In this document: piece by piece, positions 26,441-35,392 of the stretch
Position numbering within the stretch: the first letter of the stretch is position 1
Layout of the letters: the number at the start of each line of letters is the position of its first letter
Source: Cupriavidus pampae
GTDB lineage: Bacteria; Pseudomonadota; Gammaproteobacteria; Burkholderiales; Burkholderiaceae
Direction: 5' to 3'
Assembly: GCF_914271485.1 (NCBI RefSeq)
Contig: NZ_CAJZAG010000002.1
Coordinates: 1-64,000 of the forward strand
Length of the DNA stretch: 64,000 bases
Translations under genes and position numbers: made by a program
Notes under the pieces: model-generated
Database searches by the model: none
Told to the model about the DNA's origin: nothing
Seen by the model: the letters and a program-made list of their open reading frames with translations, nothing else

Positions 26441-26959
26441 ATGACCACCAAACCGGAAAGAGCCATCCTCGCCGGCGGCTGCTTTTGGGGCATGCAGGAC
26501 TTGATTCGCCGTTACCCGGGCGTGATCTCGACGCGCGTGGGCTATAGCGGTGGCGACGTTCCGAACGCGACCTATCGTAACCACGGCACGCATGCCGAGG
26601 CGATCGAGATTCTGTTCGACCCGGCCACGATCAGCTTCCGTCAGATCCTGGAGTTCTTTTTCCAGATCCACGATCCGAGCACGCTGAATCGCCAGGGCAA
26701 CGACCGCGGCCTGAGCTATCGATCGGCGATCTTTTATACGAGCGACGAGCAGAAGAAGGTCGCCGAACAGACGATCCTGGACGTCGATGCGTCAGGTCTG
26801 TGGCCGGGCAAAGTGGTGACCGAACTGGCACCCGCTGGCCCGTTCTGGGAAGCCGAGCCGGAACACCAGGATTATCTGGAACGGATCCCCGGCGGCTACA
26901 CCTGCCACTTCGTGCGCAAGGATTGGCATTTGCCTACTGCCGTGAAGCCGGTCGCGTGA
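26441..26959 (+). CDS. msrA: Peptide-methionine (S)-S-oxide reductase
   Basis: A 172-residue MsrA. The catalytic cysteine is Cys14 in GGCFWGMQ. The family motifs [45 protein letters not shown] and YRSAIFY follow in order. It reduces the S-epimer of methionine sulfoxide in proteins, repairing oxidative damage with thioredoxin as reductant. No resolving Cys near the C-terminus is obvious apart from the one in GGYTCHF. A GGAC sequence sits 8 bp before the ATG. Confidence 0.95.
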   Translation: MTTKPERAILAGGCFWGMQDLIRRYPGVISTRVGYSGGDVPNATYRNHGTHAEAIEILFDPATISFRQILEFFFQIHDPSTLNRQGNDRGLSYRSAIFYTSDEQKKVAEQTILDVDASGLWPGKVVTELAPAGPFWEAEPEHQDYLERIPGGYTCHFVRKDWHLPTAVKPVA

Positions 26960-27010
26960 CTCGGCTCCACGAAGGGCGGGTTGTAACCGCGCGGAGAAGG
27001 GGCTTTTCCC

Positions 27011-27811
27011 CTATCTCCCGTGGCACTTCTTGAACTTCTTGCCGCTGCCGCAAGGGCACGGGTCGTTGCGGCCGGGCTGGTCGCCTGCCACCACGGGCTC
27101 CACGCGCGGGCCCAGGGTCTTCCAGATCTGGCGCAGGTCGTAGATAGCCCAGATCGCCTCGCCGAAGGTTTCCACGCGCGCCAGGCTGGTGCTGGGCGGG
27201 CCATCGTCGCTGTACATGCAGACCTCGGGCTCGCCGGTGTCGTCCTCGGCAAGGGCGACGATGCTTTCCAGCGCGTCGTCCAACCACTGGGCAACCTCCT
27301 TGTCGCGCGGGGCGGCCCATTCCTCGGGCCAGTTCTCCACCACGAACATAAAGCCCAGCGCCCACACCTGGCCAAACGACGGGATTTCCCGGCCGTCCAC
27401 CTCGGCGCGCTCTTCCGGAGGCAGGCTCAAGATGGCGCCGCGCATGTCCATGGCCTCGGGATGGAAGGTGCGTTCGTCCTCCAGCGTCTCCACGGGCTGG
27501 TCGAGCTGGTGCTCCACCTCGTTCCATCGGCGCTGCCACAGCTCCATAAAGCGGGTCTGCTGGGCCGCGTCATGGAACGCGGGCAGCAACGGCAGCGGGC
27601 TGCCCTCGGCCACGTCTAGCGCCGCGCCGTCGCCTAGCAGCATGGGCAGGTAGTCCGCAGCGGGGATGCGGCGGCGCGTGCAGACCAAGGCCGTGAGAAA
27701 GCCGTCGCAGAATTCCCATTGCGGGATTTCCTCAGCGCGCTGGCGCAGGTCGTCCAGCAGTTCGTCAAGTTCGTGGAGTTCGTCGGGCGTCAGGGCGGTG
27801 GCTTCGGTCAT
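27011..27811 (-). CDS. YecA/UPF0149 family protein with SEC-C zinc motif
   Basis: About 266 residues from the ATG at 27811 ([19 protein letters not shown]); a longer frame from 27862 has a Pro/His-rich head without support. The UPF0149 (YgfB/YecA) helical domain spans about 5-180. The C-terminus is a SEC-C motif, [19 protein letters not shown], a zinc-binding tail also found in SecA that mediates ribosome or SecB contact. The cellular role is not established. The head of the protein is very acidic. Confidence 0.88.
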   Translation of the reverse strand: MTEATALTPDELHELDELLDDLRQRAEEIPQWEFCDGFLTALVCTRRRIPAADYLPMLLGDGAALDVAEGSPLPLLPAFHDAAQQTRFMELWQRRWNEVEHQLDQPVETLEDERTFHPEAMDMRGAILSLPPEERAEVDGREIPSFGQVWALGFMFVVENWPEEWAAPRDKEVAQWLDDALESIVALAEDDTGEPEVCMYSDDGPPSTSLARVETFGEAIWAIYDLRQIWKTLGPRVEPVVAGDQPGRNDPCPCGSGKKFKKCHGR

Positions 27812-28021
27812 ACTGCGGGTTCTCGTGTTGCGGGGTGCGGGGTGGGGATGCGTTGCACGCATCGCCGCGAAGTATATCGCTGCTCAAAGGCCCGCTACTC
27901 AAAGGCGCCGCCCAAAGACGCCATCCAAAGACGCCACCCAAAGCGGACGCTTGGTCTGAAAGGCATGGAAAGATGAAATGCGAACAGATCAGACCGTGAT
28001 CCCGAGGCGAAACTCACTCAT

Positions 28022-29494
28022 TCATTCTCGCTGCGCTTCCACCTTGCCTGCCTTTACTGCCGCCATGAGAGCCGCCCAGTCTTTCTCATTGCGGTCCGCA
28101 TAGGCGATGGCAAACTGCTGGATGGCCTCATCGAACTCGTCCGACTTGCCGAGGTACCCAAGAATCAGTGCGGAGTCCCCTGACTTCGCCATCGAATGGG
28201 CAAGCGCGTGTCCGCAAGACACCGCGTACTCGCTGAGATCCCGCTCGCTGAAAGTGCTGAAGTCAAACGCCCCCTTCATGTCGCGTAACTGCCGCACGTA
28301 AAAGTCGATGCTCCCTACGCGCATCCTCGACCAGCCAAGGAAGATGTCGCTGGACGACTGCAGCAGACGTTGTCCGTTCACCACCCGCTCGCCATGGTTT
28401 GGAAATTTGCTCGCCGGCAGGTATTGCTCCAGCACCGAAGCACGGGCCTCCTTGACCTGCAGAAAGAGAGGGCTCTTCCCGTCCGCCATGAAAAGCGCTT
28501 CGTAACAGCGCGTGCCAACCGAGCCCACGCCGACGACACGCACCGCCATGTCAACCAACTCGTAGCAGTCGAACAGCGCGCGCACCGAGTCCACCAGCGT
28601 CAACCGATACTCCGCAAAGAAGCGCCTGATCATATCGTCGAACTGCTTCGCTTCCTTTCGGTTCGACATGGGGACGTGGTAAACCAGCGGAGGATTTTCC
28701 TTGATGCGCAGCCTGCCGTTGACAAGTTCCGTGGCATGGCTCAGCACCATTCGGGACGATTGCTGCCGGGCCTTGCTGAAGACTGCTTCCTCCTTTTTCC
28801 GCTCCAGGGCTGTGTCCGCAATGGCCAGGATATTCTCTGCCCCGAACTGGTAGTACCAGACGTCGAGCGTGTCCATCGTGCTGAACTCGGCGATGCACTG
28901 GCGGAAGGTCGCGCACAATCGTCGCACGATGGCGCGCTGTTCTCGCGTGCCAAGACCGCGTTCGCGGCCGGCAATGACGAAGGACGTTGCGAGCCTGCGT
29001 ACATCCCAGTCGAACGGTCCTGGCAACGTTTCATCGAAGTCATTTGCCCCGAACAAGAGGCGGCGCTCCGGACTGGCGAACAGCCCGAAATTTGCCAGAT
29101 GCGCATCTCCGCCCAACTGCACGGTGATTCCCGAATGCGGCAACCGGGCCAAGTCGAAAGCCATCAGCGGTGCGGCGCCGCGATAGAAGGCGAACGGATT
29201 CGCCACCATGCGGCCGTAGCGAATCGGTATCAGGTTCGGCATCCTGCCCGCATTCGAGGCTTCGAGCAGAGCAATCGGATCACGGTCCAACAGCGTGCAG
29301 GTTGCAAGCTGGGCTCGCGGCACAAGTCGCCGAGCCGATTTTCCCGCGTCAATGCGCGATTGCCGTGTGCCGCGGCCGCCGAACAGGCGAGAGAACGTCT
29401 CAGGAACTGGGGCAGGGGCAGGGGCAGGGGCCGTCTGCTGCCTGGCGCGCTCCACAGGCGCCGCGCCACGTTGTGTTCCGCCAGTCTTTGGCAT
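28022..29494 (-). CDS. DUF2252 family protein
   Basis: A 490-residue DUF2252 protein. Visible family segments are YGRMVANPFAFYRGAA (about 92-107), GDAHLANFGLFASPERRLLFGANDFDE (about 128-154) and DWDVRRLATS. The GDAH-x-N-x-G pattern and the later NDFDE recall the catalytic loop of aminoglycoside phosphotransferase/kinase folds, so a kinase-like activity is possible but undemonstrated. The N-terminus has an Ala-Pro repeat (PAPAPAPVP) encoded by a GGGGCA-type hexanucleotide repeat near 29410-29432, which stays in frame. A near-perfect 45-bp hairpin lies 33 bp upstream of the start. Confidence 0.85.
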   Translation of the reverse strand: MPKTGGTQRGAAPVERARQQTAPAPAPAPVPETFSRLFGGRGTRQSRIDAGKSARRLVPRAQLATCTLLDRDPIALLEASNAGRMPNLIPIRYGRMVANPFAFYRGAAPLMAFDLARLPHSGITVQLGGDAHLANFGLFASPERRLLFGANDFDETLPGPFDWDVRRLATSFVIAGRERGLGTREQRAIVRRLCATFRQCIAEFSTMDTLDVWYYQFGAENILAIADTALERKKEEAVFSKARQQSSRMVLSHATELVNGRLRIKENPPLVYHVPMSNRKEAKQFDDMIRRFFAEYRLTLVDSVRALFDCYELVDMAVRVVGVGSVGTRCYEALFMADGKSPLFLQVKEARASVLEQYLPASKFPNHGERVVNGQRLLQSSSDIFLGWSRMRVGSIDFYVRQLRDMKGAFDFSTFSERDLSEYAVSCGHALAHSMAKSGDSALILGYLGKSDEFDEAIQQFAIAYADRNEKDWAALMAAVKAGKVEAQRE

Positions 29495-29526
29495 GGCATG
29501 TTCTCCCGAGATGGAAAGACGGGGCT

Positions 29527-29571
29527 GTTGATTTGCACTGAATCCTGACCCAGGATTCAGTGCAAATCAAC
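29527..29571. repeat. Perfect 21-bp inverted repeat with 3-nt loop
   Basis: Positions 29527-29547 pair completely with 29551-29571 around the loop ACC (29548-29550); the left arm begins GTTGATTTGC. It lies between the divergent DUF2252 gene and the outer-membrane protein gene. Neither side has a U-tract, so it is not a standard terminator. It could be a cruciform, operator, small-element end or RNA-processing site. Confidence 0.75.
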
Positions 29572-29754
29572 CTTGGGGGGACCGGTCGATCCAGCCACAC
29601 ATGAGCCCGCCACGCCCGGAAGGGTTGCGTACCTCTGCGCCCATTTCTGGCCGATTTACGCCAGCTGGCGCCCGACTCCGACACCGTCCTTTTGCCCAAT
29701 GACAGATGGAGGCCGCGCTGCTAAGCTGACGCGGCCCCACTGCCGGCCTATTCC

Positions 29755-30768
29755 ATGCCCTTTCTGATGCCTATCGCGCTGTCGCGACGCCTGTGCATGG
29801 CGGCCTTGCTTCTGACCGCTGCAGCCTGGATCGGGCCGGTGCACGCGCAGGAAGCCCTGCTACTGGGCGGCCTCCAGCGCACCGACCCAGGTGGAGAAAC
29901 CAGCTACGGCTACGCCTACAGCTACCAGCACAATCTGGCCGAGAACTGGTACGCCTCGTTCTCGTACCTGAACGAGGGGCATGTCACGAATCACCATCGG
30001 GATGGCCATAGCATCCAGCTCTGGTGGCGCTACCCGCTTGCCGATCGTAGTTTCAATCTCGCCATTGGCGCGGGTCCCTATCGATATTTCGATACCACGG
30101 ACAGCAACGGCGACGGCGGCTCCGACAATCATCACGGCTGGGGCCTGCTGGCCAGCGTGGCGGCCACATGGTATGTCAACGGGGGGCCGTGGATGGTGCA
30201 GGCCCGCTACAACCGCGCCCAGACGCCGTCGAGCATCAAGACCAATACGCTGCTGATCGGCGTGGGCTACCAGCTCGACCGGGGCGATCGTGGCGGCCCC
30301 GTGGTGCCACCCCCGTCGCGGACCGACAACGTCACGCAAAACGAAATCACCGTGTTCCTCGGCCAGACCATTGTGAATACGTTCAACTCCGAGACCTCGT
30401 TCGCCAAGGCCGTCGAGTACCGCCGCGGCCTGGCCCGCTACGTGTCTGGCACCGTCAGCTACATCAACGAAGGCGAAAACTCGGCCCTGCGGCGCGACGG
30501 CCTGGCCGCCCAGCTTTGGCTGGAACGTGCGTTCTTCCGCGATGCGTTGACGCTGGGGGTGGGCGCTGGGCCGTATTACGCAATCGATCTCAGCGAGCGC
30601 GGCCGCAGCGCTCCGAGCGAGCCGTCACGTTGGTCGGGACTGCTTACGATGTCCGCGAGCTACCACATCAACCAGCGCTGGCTCGCGCGCATTTCATGGA
30701 ACCGGACTGTGACCGGCTATGACCGCGACACCGATGTTTTTCTGGCAGGCGTGGGATATCGATTCTGA
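29755..30768 (+). CDS. Outer-membrane protein built of two similar beta-barrel units
   Basis: A 337-residue exported protein. A Sec signal peptide ends at VHAQ (about residue 32). The rest is beta-rich and ends in Phe (GVGYRF). The two halves resemble each other: SYLNEGHVTNHHRDGHSIQL and GAGPYRYFD in the first match SYINEGENSALRRDGLAAQL and GAGPYYAID in the second, about 160 residues apart, with a Pro-rich joint (PVVPPPSR, about 188). It probably folds as two barrels or one larger barrel. The function is unknown. The ATG has no strong ribosome site; ATG codons at 29767 and 29797 are alternatives. Confidence 0.65.
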   Translation: MPFLMPIALSRRLCMAALLLTAAAWIGPVHAQEALLLGGLQRTDPGGETSYGYAYSYQHNLAENWYASFSYLNEGHVTNHHRDGHSIQLWWRYPLADRSFNLAIGAGPYRYFDTTDSNGDGGSDNHHGWGLLASVAATWYVNGGPWMVQARYNRAQTPSSIKTNTLLIGVGYQLDRGDRGGPVVPPPSRTDNVTQNEITVFLGQTIVNTFNSETSFAKAVEYRRGLARYVSGTVSYINEGENSALRRDGLAAQLWLERAFFRDALTLGVGAGPYYAIDLSERGRSAPSEPSRWSGLLTMSASYHINQRWLARISWNRTVTGYDRDTDVFLAGVGYRF

Positions 30769-30904
30769 TTACCCTGCTCATGCTGAATTTGGCCGACGCA
30801 GGAGGCTGCTTATCAGCGGACCAGGGTTCTTGCCTTGCCGCGCCGGAGATCTATGCTAGATCACATCGAGCGCCCGACGTGCCAATGTCATGAACGGAGG
30901 TGCC

Positions 30905-32626
30905 ATGGCTTCCACCGCGCCCCCCAAAACGCCTGCCACGCGCTGGTTGCGCTGGATGCCCGGGTTGATGATGCTGAGGTCCTATCAGCTTGCCTGGCTG
31001 CCTAGGGACTTCGCCGCAGGGCTGGTACTAACGACGATGCTGGTGCCGGCGGGCATCGCCTATGCCGAGGCGTCTGGCGTACCGGGGGTGTACGGCCTCT
31101 ACGCAACTATCATCCCGCTGCTGGCCTATGCGCTATTCGGTCCGAGCCGGATTATGGTGCTGGGGCCGGACTCAGCCCTGGCAGCTCCAATCTTGGCAGT
31201 GGTGCTGAGCGTGTCCGGGGGCGACCCCGCGCGCGCGGTGGCCACCGCCGGCCTGATGGCCATTGTTTCGGGCCTCTTCTGCATCGTGCTGGGCCTGTTG
31301 CGGCTAGGTTTTATCACCGAACTCCTGTCCAAGCCGATCCGCTATGGCTACATGAACGGAATTGCCCTGACGGTGCTGGTGAGCCAGTTGCCGAAGATGT
31401 TCGCGATCTCGATCGACAAGGCGGGGCCACTTCGCGACCTTTGGCTGCTCGCACAGGCGGTCGCCAATGGCGACACCAACTGGTACAGTTTTGCGGTGGG
31501 CGCAGCGTGTCTGGTCATAATTCTCGGACTGAAGCGTTTCGACCGCGTACCGGGCATCCTGATCGCCGTCGTCCTGGCTACGCTGGCAGTGAGCGTCTTC
31601 AAACTCGATACGCATGGCGTGAAGGTGTTGGGCGAGATTCCGCAGGGTCTACCTATCTTTGTCATTCCCTGGCTCAGCGACGTAGATCTGGTCGAAATTG
31701 TGCTCGGCGGCTGCGCTGTCGCAATGATCGCGTTTGCGGATACCAGCGTGCTATCTCGCACCTATGCCGCGCGCACGAAGACGCGCGTGGATCCGAACCA
31801 GGAAATGGTCGGGCTAGGTGCGGCTAACCTCGCGGCCGGCTTCTTCCAGGGTTTCCCGATCAGCAGCAGTTCGTCACGCACGCCGGTGGCTGAGGCAGCG
31901 GGCGCTCGCACGCAAATGACAGGCGTTTTTGGCGCCTTTGCGGTGGCTGTCTTGCTGTTGGTAGCGCCCAATTTGCTGCGCTACCTACCGAACAGCGCGT
32001 TGGCCGCAGTCGTCATTGCGGCTGCCGTCGGCCTATTCGAAATCAAGGATTTGCGGCGCATCTACCGTATCCAACAATGGGAGTTCTGGCTATCGATGCT
32101 GTGCTTCGCAGGAGTGGCCGCGTTCGGCGCGATTCCCGGGATCTGCCTGGCAATTGCCATCGCCATCATCGAATTCCTGTTGGACGGTTGGCGGCCACAC
32201 TTTGCGGTGTTGGGCTACGTGCAAAGCCTGCATAGCTACCACGACCTGAAGCGCTACCCACATGCATCGCTGATCCGCGGATTGGTGTTGTTCCGTTGGG
32301 ATGCGCCTCTGTTCTTTGCTAATGCCGACTTGTTCCAGCAACGGTTGATGGAAGCTGTAGAGGCGTCGCCGACGCGGGTACAGCGTGTGGTGGTGGCCGC
32401 CGAGCCAGTGACCAGTGTCGATGTCACGTCGGCCGACATGCTGCGCGAATTGGGCCAACATCTGGCCGAAAACCAAATCGCACTGCATTTCGCGGAAATG
32501 AAGGATCCCGTTCGCGACAAGCTCACACGCTTTGAATTGACCCAGGTGTTTAGCAGCGACTGCTTTCATCCCACAGTAGAAAATGCTGTGGATAACTATC
32601 TTGAGAGTGTGGGCGGGCTGAAGTAG
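30905..32626 (+). CDS. SulP family anion permease with STAS domain
   Basis: 573 residues from the ATG at 30905, chosen for its GGAGG ribosome site 6 bp upstream. The SulP transport domain (about 20-420) has 10 or more membrane segments and the family signature region GLYATIIPLLAYALFGPSR, LGPDSALAAPI and FPISSSSSRTPVAEAAGARTQ. A cytoplasmic STAS domain follows (about 440-565, VQRVVVAAEPVTSVDVTSADML). SulP proteins carry sulfate, bicarbonate or organic anions; the substrate cannot be told here. It stands at the left edge of the low-oxygen locus, before the two-component genes. Confidence 0.92.
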   Translation: MASTAPPKTPATRWLRWMPGLMMLRSYQLAWLPRDFAAGLVLTTMLVPAGIAYAEASGVPGVYGLYATIIPLLAYALFGPSRIMVLGPDSALAAPILAVVLSVSGGDPARAVATAGLMAIVSGLFCIVLGLLRLGFITELLSKPIRYGYMNGIALTVLVSQLPKMFAISIDKAGPLRDLWLLAQAVANGDTNWYSFAVGAACLVIILGLKRFDRVPGILIAVVLATLAVSVFKLDTHGVKVLGEIPQGLPIFVIPWLSDVDLVEIVLGGCAVAMIAFADTSVLSRTYAARTKTRVDPNQEMVGLGAANLAAGFFQGFPISSSSSRTPVAEAAGARTQMTGVFGAFAVAVLLLVAPNLLRYLPNSALAAVVIAAAVGLFEIKDLRRIYRIQQWEFWLSMLCFAGVAAFGAIPGICLAIAIAIIEFLLDGWRPHFAVLGYVQSLHSYHDLKRYPHASLIRGLVLFRWDAPLFFANADLFQQRLMEAVEASPTRVQRVVVAAEPVTSVDVTSADMLRELGQHLAENQIALHFAEMKDPVRDKLTRFELTQVFSSDCFHPTVENAVDNYLESVGGLK

Positions 32627-32943
32627 GAATGCGGCGACGCTAGAGGGCTGGAGGACCTGCCGGTGGCGCGATGGATGGCACGTTCCGCATAGCGCGCTCC
32701 AGTAGGCGTGGTCAGAAATTCGCGTGTGAATGGCACGGATAACGCTAGTCAAGCACTATCCTACCGAGCACGCTGACGCTGGCGAATCAAAATTCAGGAA
32801 GGGCAGGGCGGCCGGTAGGCAGGTTCTCGATCTAGCGCGATCCGACACGTGGCGGGGCGTGGAGATGACATCGGGCGCCGTGCAGGCTACAGTGGAGAAT
32901 AGTCCATCGGGAGACGTGCGATACGCCTGTGGGGAAGACCAAG
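32627..32943. other. Non-coding gap before the histidine kinase gene
   Basis: 317 bp between the SulP gene and the kinase. I find no conserved protein, no FNR-type box and no strong hairpin. The kinase ribosome site (GGGGAAG) is at its right end. A promoter must lie here if the kinase is not cotranscribed with SulP. Confidence 0.6.
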
Positions 32944-34092
32944 ATGGTTGCGAGCACACACTCCGAAGCGCCGCCCGATCGGTCGCGGGCTGGTCCCGTT
33001 ACCGAAATCGTTGCGCTGGGTGAGACCCGGTTAGCTGGCGTCATACGTTCTGCCATGGAGGCGATCATCTCCGTGGACGAGGCGCAACGGATCGTGCTGT
33101 TCAACCCAATGGCCGAGCGCCTCTTTGGTTGCCCGGCGGAGTCGGCCATCGGCAGGCAACTTGGGGACTTCATCCCCGAACGCTTTCGCGCCGCGCATTC
33201 GGCGCACGTCGCCCGTTTCGGCGTGACGGGGGTTTCGGACCGGCAGATGGGACAGCAGCGCACGCTCTTTGCGCTACGCCGGGATGGCACGGAGTTCCCG
33301 ATCGAGGCGTCAATTTCACAAACGTTTGAAGAACCCGGGCGAAAGCTCTTCACCGTCATGCTGCGCGACATCACTGAGCGCGTCCAGGCGGAGGTGGCAT
33401 TGCGTCGTTCGCGAGAAGAACTGCAAGAGTTGTCGGACAGTATTCTTTCCGGGCGCGAAGAGGAAAAGCGCCGGGTCGCGCGAGAGCTGCACGACGAGCT
33501 TGGCCAGCAGCTCAGCGCGTTGAAGATGGATCTGGTCATGCTGGAGGGCGATTTACGAGAAGCTCGGTTACCAGACCGCATTCTGGCGCAGGTCACGGCA
33601 ATGCATGGCGTAATCGACACGACCGTCAATGCCGTGCGACGCATCGCCTCTGATCTGCGGCCGGCGCTACTGGACGAACTGGGTCTGGCCGCCGGGCTGG
33701 ACTGGCTGGCGAAGGATTTCGGCCGCCGCTATGCCATCGACGTCGTCGTTCACACGGTGGACACCCTGGACGTCGGAGAGCAGGTGGCGACTGCCGCCTT
33801 TCGTATCGTCCAGGAAGCCCTCAACAACGTCATACAGCATGCCGACGCGCGGCGGGCATGGGTGGACCTCGCGCACGTTGACGACGCGTACGTGCTAACA
33901 GTGCGCGACGACGGTCGCGGGTGGGACGGGAAGGTGAGCAGGGACCAGCGACGCTCATTTGGCTTGCTAGGCGTCAGGGAGCGCGCGAGATTGCTCGGGG
34001 GCACCGTTTCCATGCGGTACGCCCCCGGCGAGGGCTTCGAGCTTGCTGTCAGCATTCCTGACCATCATGGACGGAAGGAGCCCGCTCGATGA
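32944..34092 (+). CDS. PAS-domain sensor histidine kinase (NarX/HisKA_3 type)
   Basis: 382 residues from the ATG at 32944 (a GTG at 32929 would add five). Order: PAS domain (about 30-145), short coiled linker, HisKA_3 dimerisation/phosphoacceptor domain with ARELHDELGQQLSALKMD, whose His receives the phosphate (about residue 183), and HATPase_c with QEALNNVIQHA (N box) and VRDDGRGWDG (G1). There is no membrane segment, so it is cytoplasmic. The PAS carries a His and an Arg at the positions of the haem ligand and distal Arg of FixL (AAHSAHVARF and MGQQRTLFALRRDG), so oxygen sensing is plausible. It overlaps the response regulator gene by 4 bp. Confidence 0.9.
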   Translation: MVASTHSEAPPDRSRAGPVTEIVALGETRLAGVIRSAMEAIISVDEAQRIVLFNPMAERLFGCPAESAIGRQLGDFIPERFRAAHSAHVARFGVTGVSDRQMGQQRTLFALRRDGTEFPIEASISQTFEEPGRKLFTVMLRDITERVQAEVALRRSREELQELSDSILSGREEEKRRVARELHDELGQQLSALKMDLVMLEGDLREARLPDRILAQVTAMHGVIDTTVNAVRRIASDLRPALLDELGLAAGLDWLAKDFGRRYAIDVVVHTVDTLDVGEQVATAAFRIVQEALNNVIQHADARRAWVDLAHVDDAYVLTVRDDGRGWDGKVSRDQRRSFGLLGVRERARLLGGTVSMRYAPGEGFELAVSIPDHHGRKEPAR

Positions 34093-34736
34093 TCCGCGTG
34101 TTGATCGCTGATGACCACGCCGTCATGCGCAACGGCTTACGGCACATCCTGGAGCGAGCCGCCGGATTCGCGGTGACGGGCGAAGCCGCCAATGGCGCGG
34201 AAGTGCCACGGCTCGTCCGCGATCACCCCGCCGACGTGATAATCCTGGATCTCTCCATGCCCGGACGCAGCGGCCTCGAACTGATCTGCCTGCTCCGCGC
34301 AGAGCATCCCAGGCTGCGCATACTCGTGCTGACCATGCATGCCGAGGAGCAATACGTCGTGCGCGCATTCCGTGCGGGAGCCTCCGGCTACCTCACCAAG
34401 GAAAGCGCCGGCACGGAGCTCGTGGAAGCACTGAGAAGAGTTGCGGCAGGCGGCACCTATATCAGTCCCGCGATGGCCGAGAAACTGGCGCTTGGACTGC
34501 AGACGCACATGGTCGACGCTCCGCACGCGAGCCTGTCGGACCGCGAACTGGAAGTGTTCCGGCGAATCGTGGCGGGCGAGTCGCTCACGGATATCGCCAG
34601 CGCATTGTGCGTCAGTGCAAAGACGATCAGCACGTACAAGATGCGCCTTCTCGACAAGCTCAAGCTCCGCAGCGATGCGGCCCTCGTGCGCTATGCGATC
34701 GAGGCGAAGCTGTTCGATGACGACACGAGTCTCTAA
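34089..34736 (+). CDS. NarL/FixJ-type response regulator
   Basis: A 215-residue two-domain regulator: a receiver with phosphoacceptor Asp54 (VIILDLSMPG), the acidic pair at 8-9 (ADDH) and Lys in YLTKES, then a LuxR-type helix-turn-helix (LSDRELEVFRRIVAGESLTDIASALCVSAKTISTYKMRLLDKLKL). It is coupled to the kinase by an ATGA overlap and is its cognate partner. Its end overlaps the end of the convergent universal stress gene by 4 bp. It probably controls genes of the surrounding locus. Confidence 0.93.
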   Translation: MIRVLIADDHAVMRNGLRHILERAAGFAVTGEAANGAEVPRLVRDHPADVIILDLSMPGRSGLELICLLRAEHPRLRILVLTMHAEEQYVVRAFRAGASGYLTKESAGTELVEALRRVAAGGTYISPAMAEKLALGLQTHMVDAPHASLSDRELEVFRRIVAGESLTDIASALCVSAKTISTYKMRLLDKLKLRSDAALVRYAIEAKLFDDDTSL

Positions 34737-35218
34737 GGGGAGCTAACGCGGGCAGCGTGCCGCACGGGGGATTCTTCGCCACGGATCAGCAGCACCGGCT
34801 TGTACGTTTGCGCGATCACGCCTTCCGATACGCTGCCCATGATCAGCCTGCGCAGCCCCCGGCGTCCGTGCGTTCCCATCACGATCAGATCGGCAGGCCA
34901 GCGATCGGCGCGCTCGACGATGGTTGCCGAGATCTGCCCCGGCGTAATCGGCCGCTCGATCAGCTCGGTCAGGAAGCGCACGCCAGCGGATTCGAGGCGT
35001 GTCGACGCGCGTGCGAGCGCGGTAGTGCCGACGTTCGCGATCGCGCGCATCATGTCCTCCGACTCCGGATAGCTGGATTCGAAGAACAGTTCGCTGTCGT
35101 CCACCACGAACAACACCTTGACCTCCGCAGCGGCCAACTCCGCCACGGCAATCGCTTGTGATAGCGCCAGCGCGGACGAGGGGCCGCCGTCTATCGCTAC
35201 CAGAATCCGCTCATACAT
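34733..35218 (-). CDS. Universal stress protein, single domain (USP 1 of 7)
   Basis: 161 residues from the ATG at 35218, which has an AAGGAGAG ribosome site; the frame extends upstream but is antisense to the next gene's leader. The fold starts YERILVAIDGGPSSALAL and ends with the nucleotide-binding motif GTHGRRGLRRLIMGSVSEGV, the G-2X-G-9X-G(S) signature of ATP-binding UspA-type proteins. These stabilise cells during starvation and oxygen limitation. It is divergent from USP 2. The FNR-type promoter between them fits only the plus-strand gene, so its own promoter is unclear. Confidence 0.92.
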   Translation of the reverse strand: MYERILVAIDGGPSSALALSQAIAVAELAAAEVKVLFVVDDSELFFESSYPESEDMMRAIANVGTTALARASTRLESAGVRFLTELIERPITPGQISATIVERADRWPADLIVMGTHGRRGLRRLIMGSVSEGVIAQTYKPVLLIRGEESPVRHAARVSSP

Positions 35219-35312
35219 CGCGCTCTCCTTCGATGTCCGCCTGTCCACAGTACGTTTGATAAAAGCGTACTCAGTGAATCCCCGCGTTCCTTGCGCTGTA
35301 TCAATCGGATCA

Positions 35313-35353
35313 TTGATCTCCCTCAAGCGTGTGTATCGCGCCGCAACTACAGT
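35313..35353 (+). promoter_or_regulatory. FNR-type box with -10 element, promoter of USP 2
   Basis: TTGATCTCCCTCAA at 35313-35326 matches the FNR/ANR consensus TTGAT-N4-ATCAA with one mismatch. Exactly 21 bp later comes TACAGT (35348-35353) as -10. The box centre would lie about 41.5 bp before the start site, as in class II activation. Confidence 0.8.
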
Positions 35354-35392
35354 GGTCATTACCGGTCGTACTTGGCATCCCGGAGGTGCACG

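Noticed and set aside
29409..29432. GGGGCA hexanucleotide repeat as a phase-variable tract
   Set aside because: The unit is six bases and stays in frame, so copy change alters only Ala-Pro number, not expression.
28370..29548. 392-codon plus-strand frame over the DUF2252 gene
   Set aside because: No recognisable protein and Arg/Gln-rich composition; the minus-strand gene has DUF2252 motifs.
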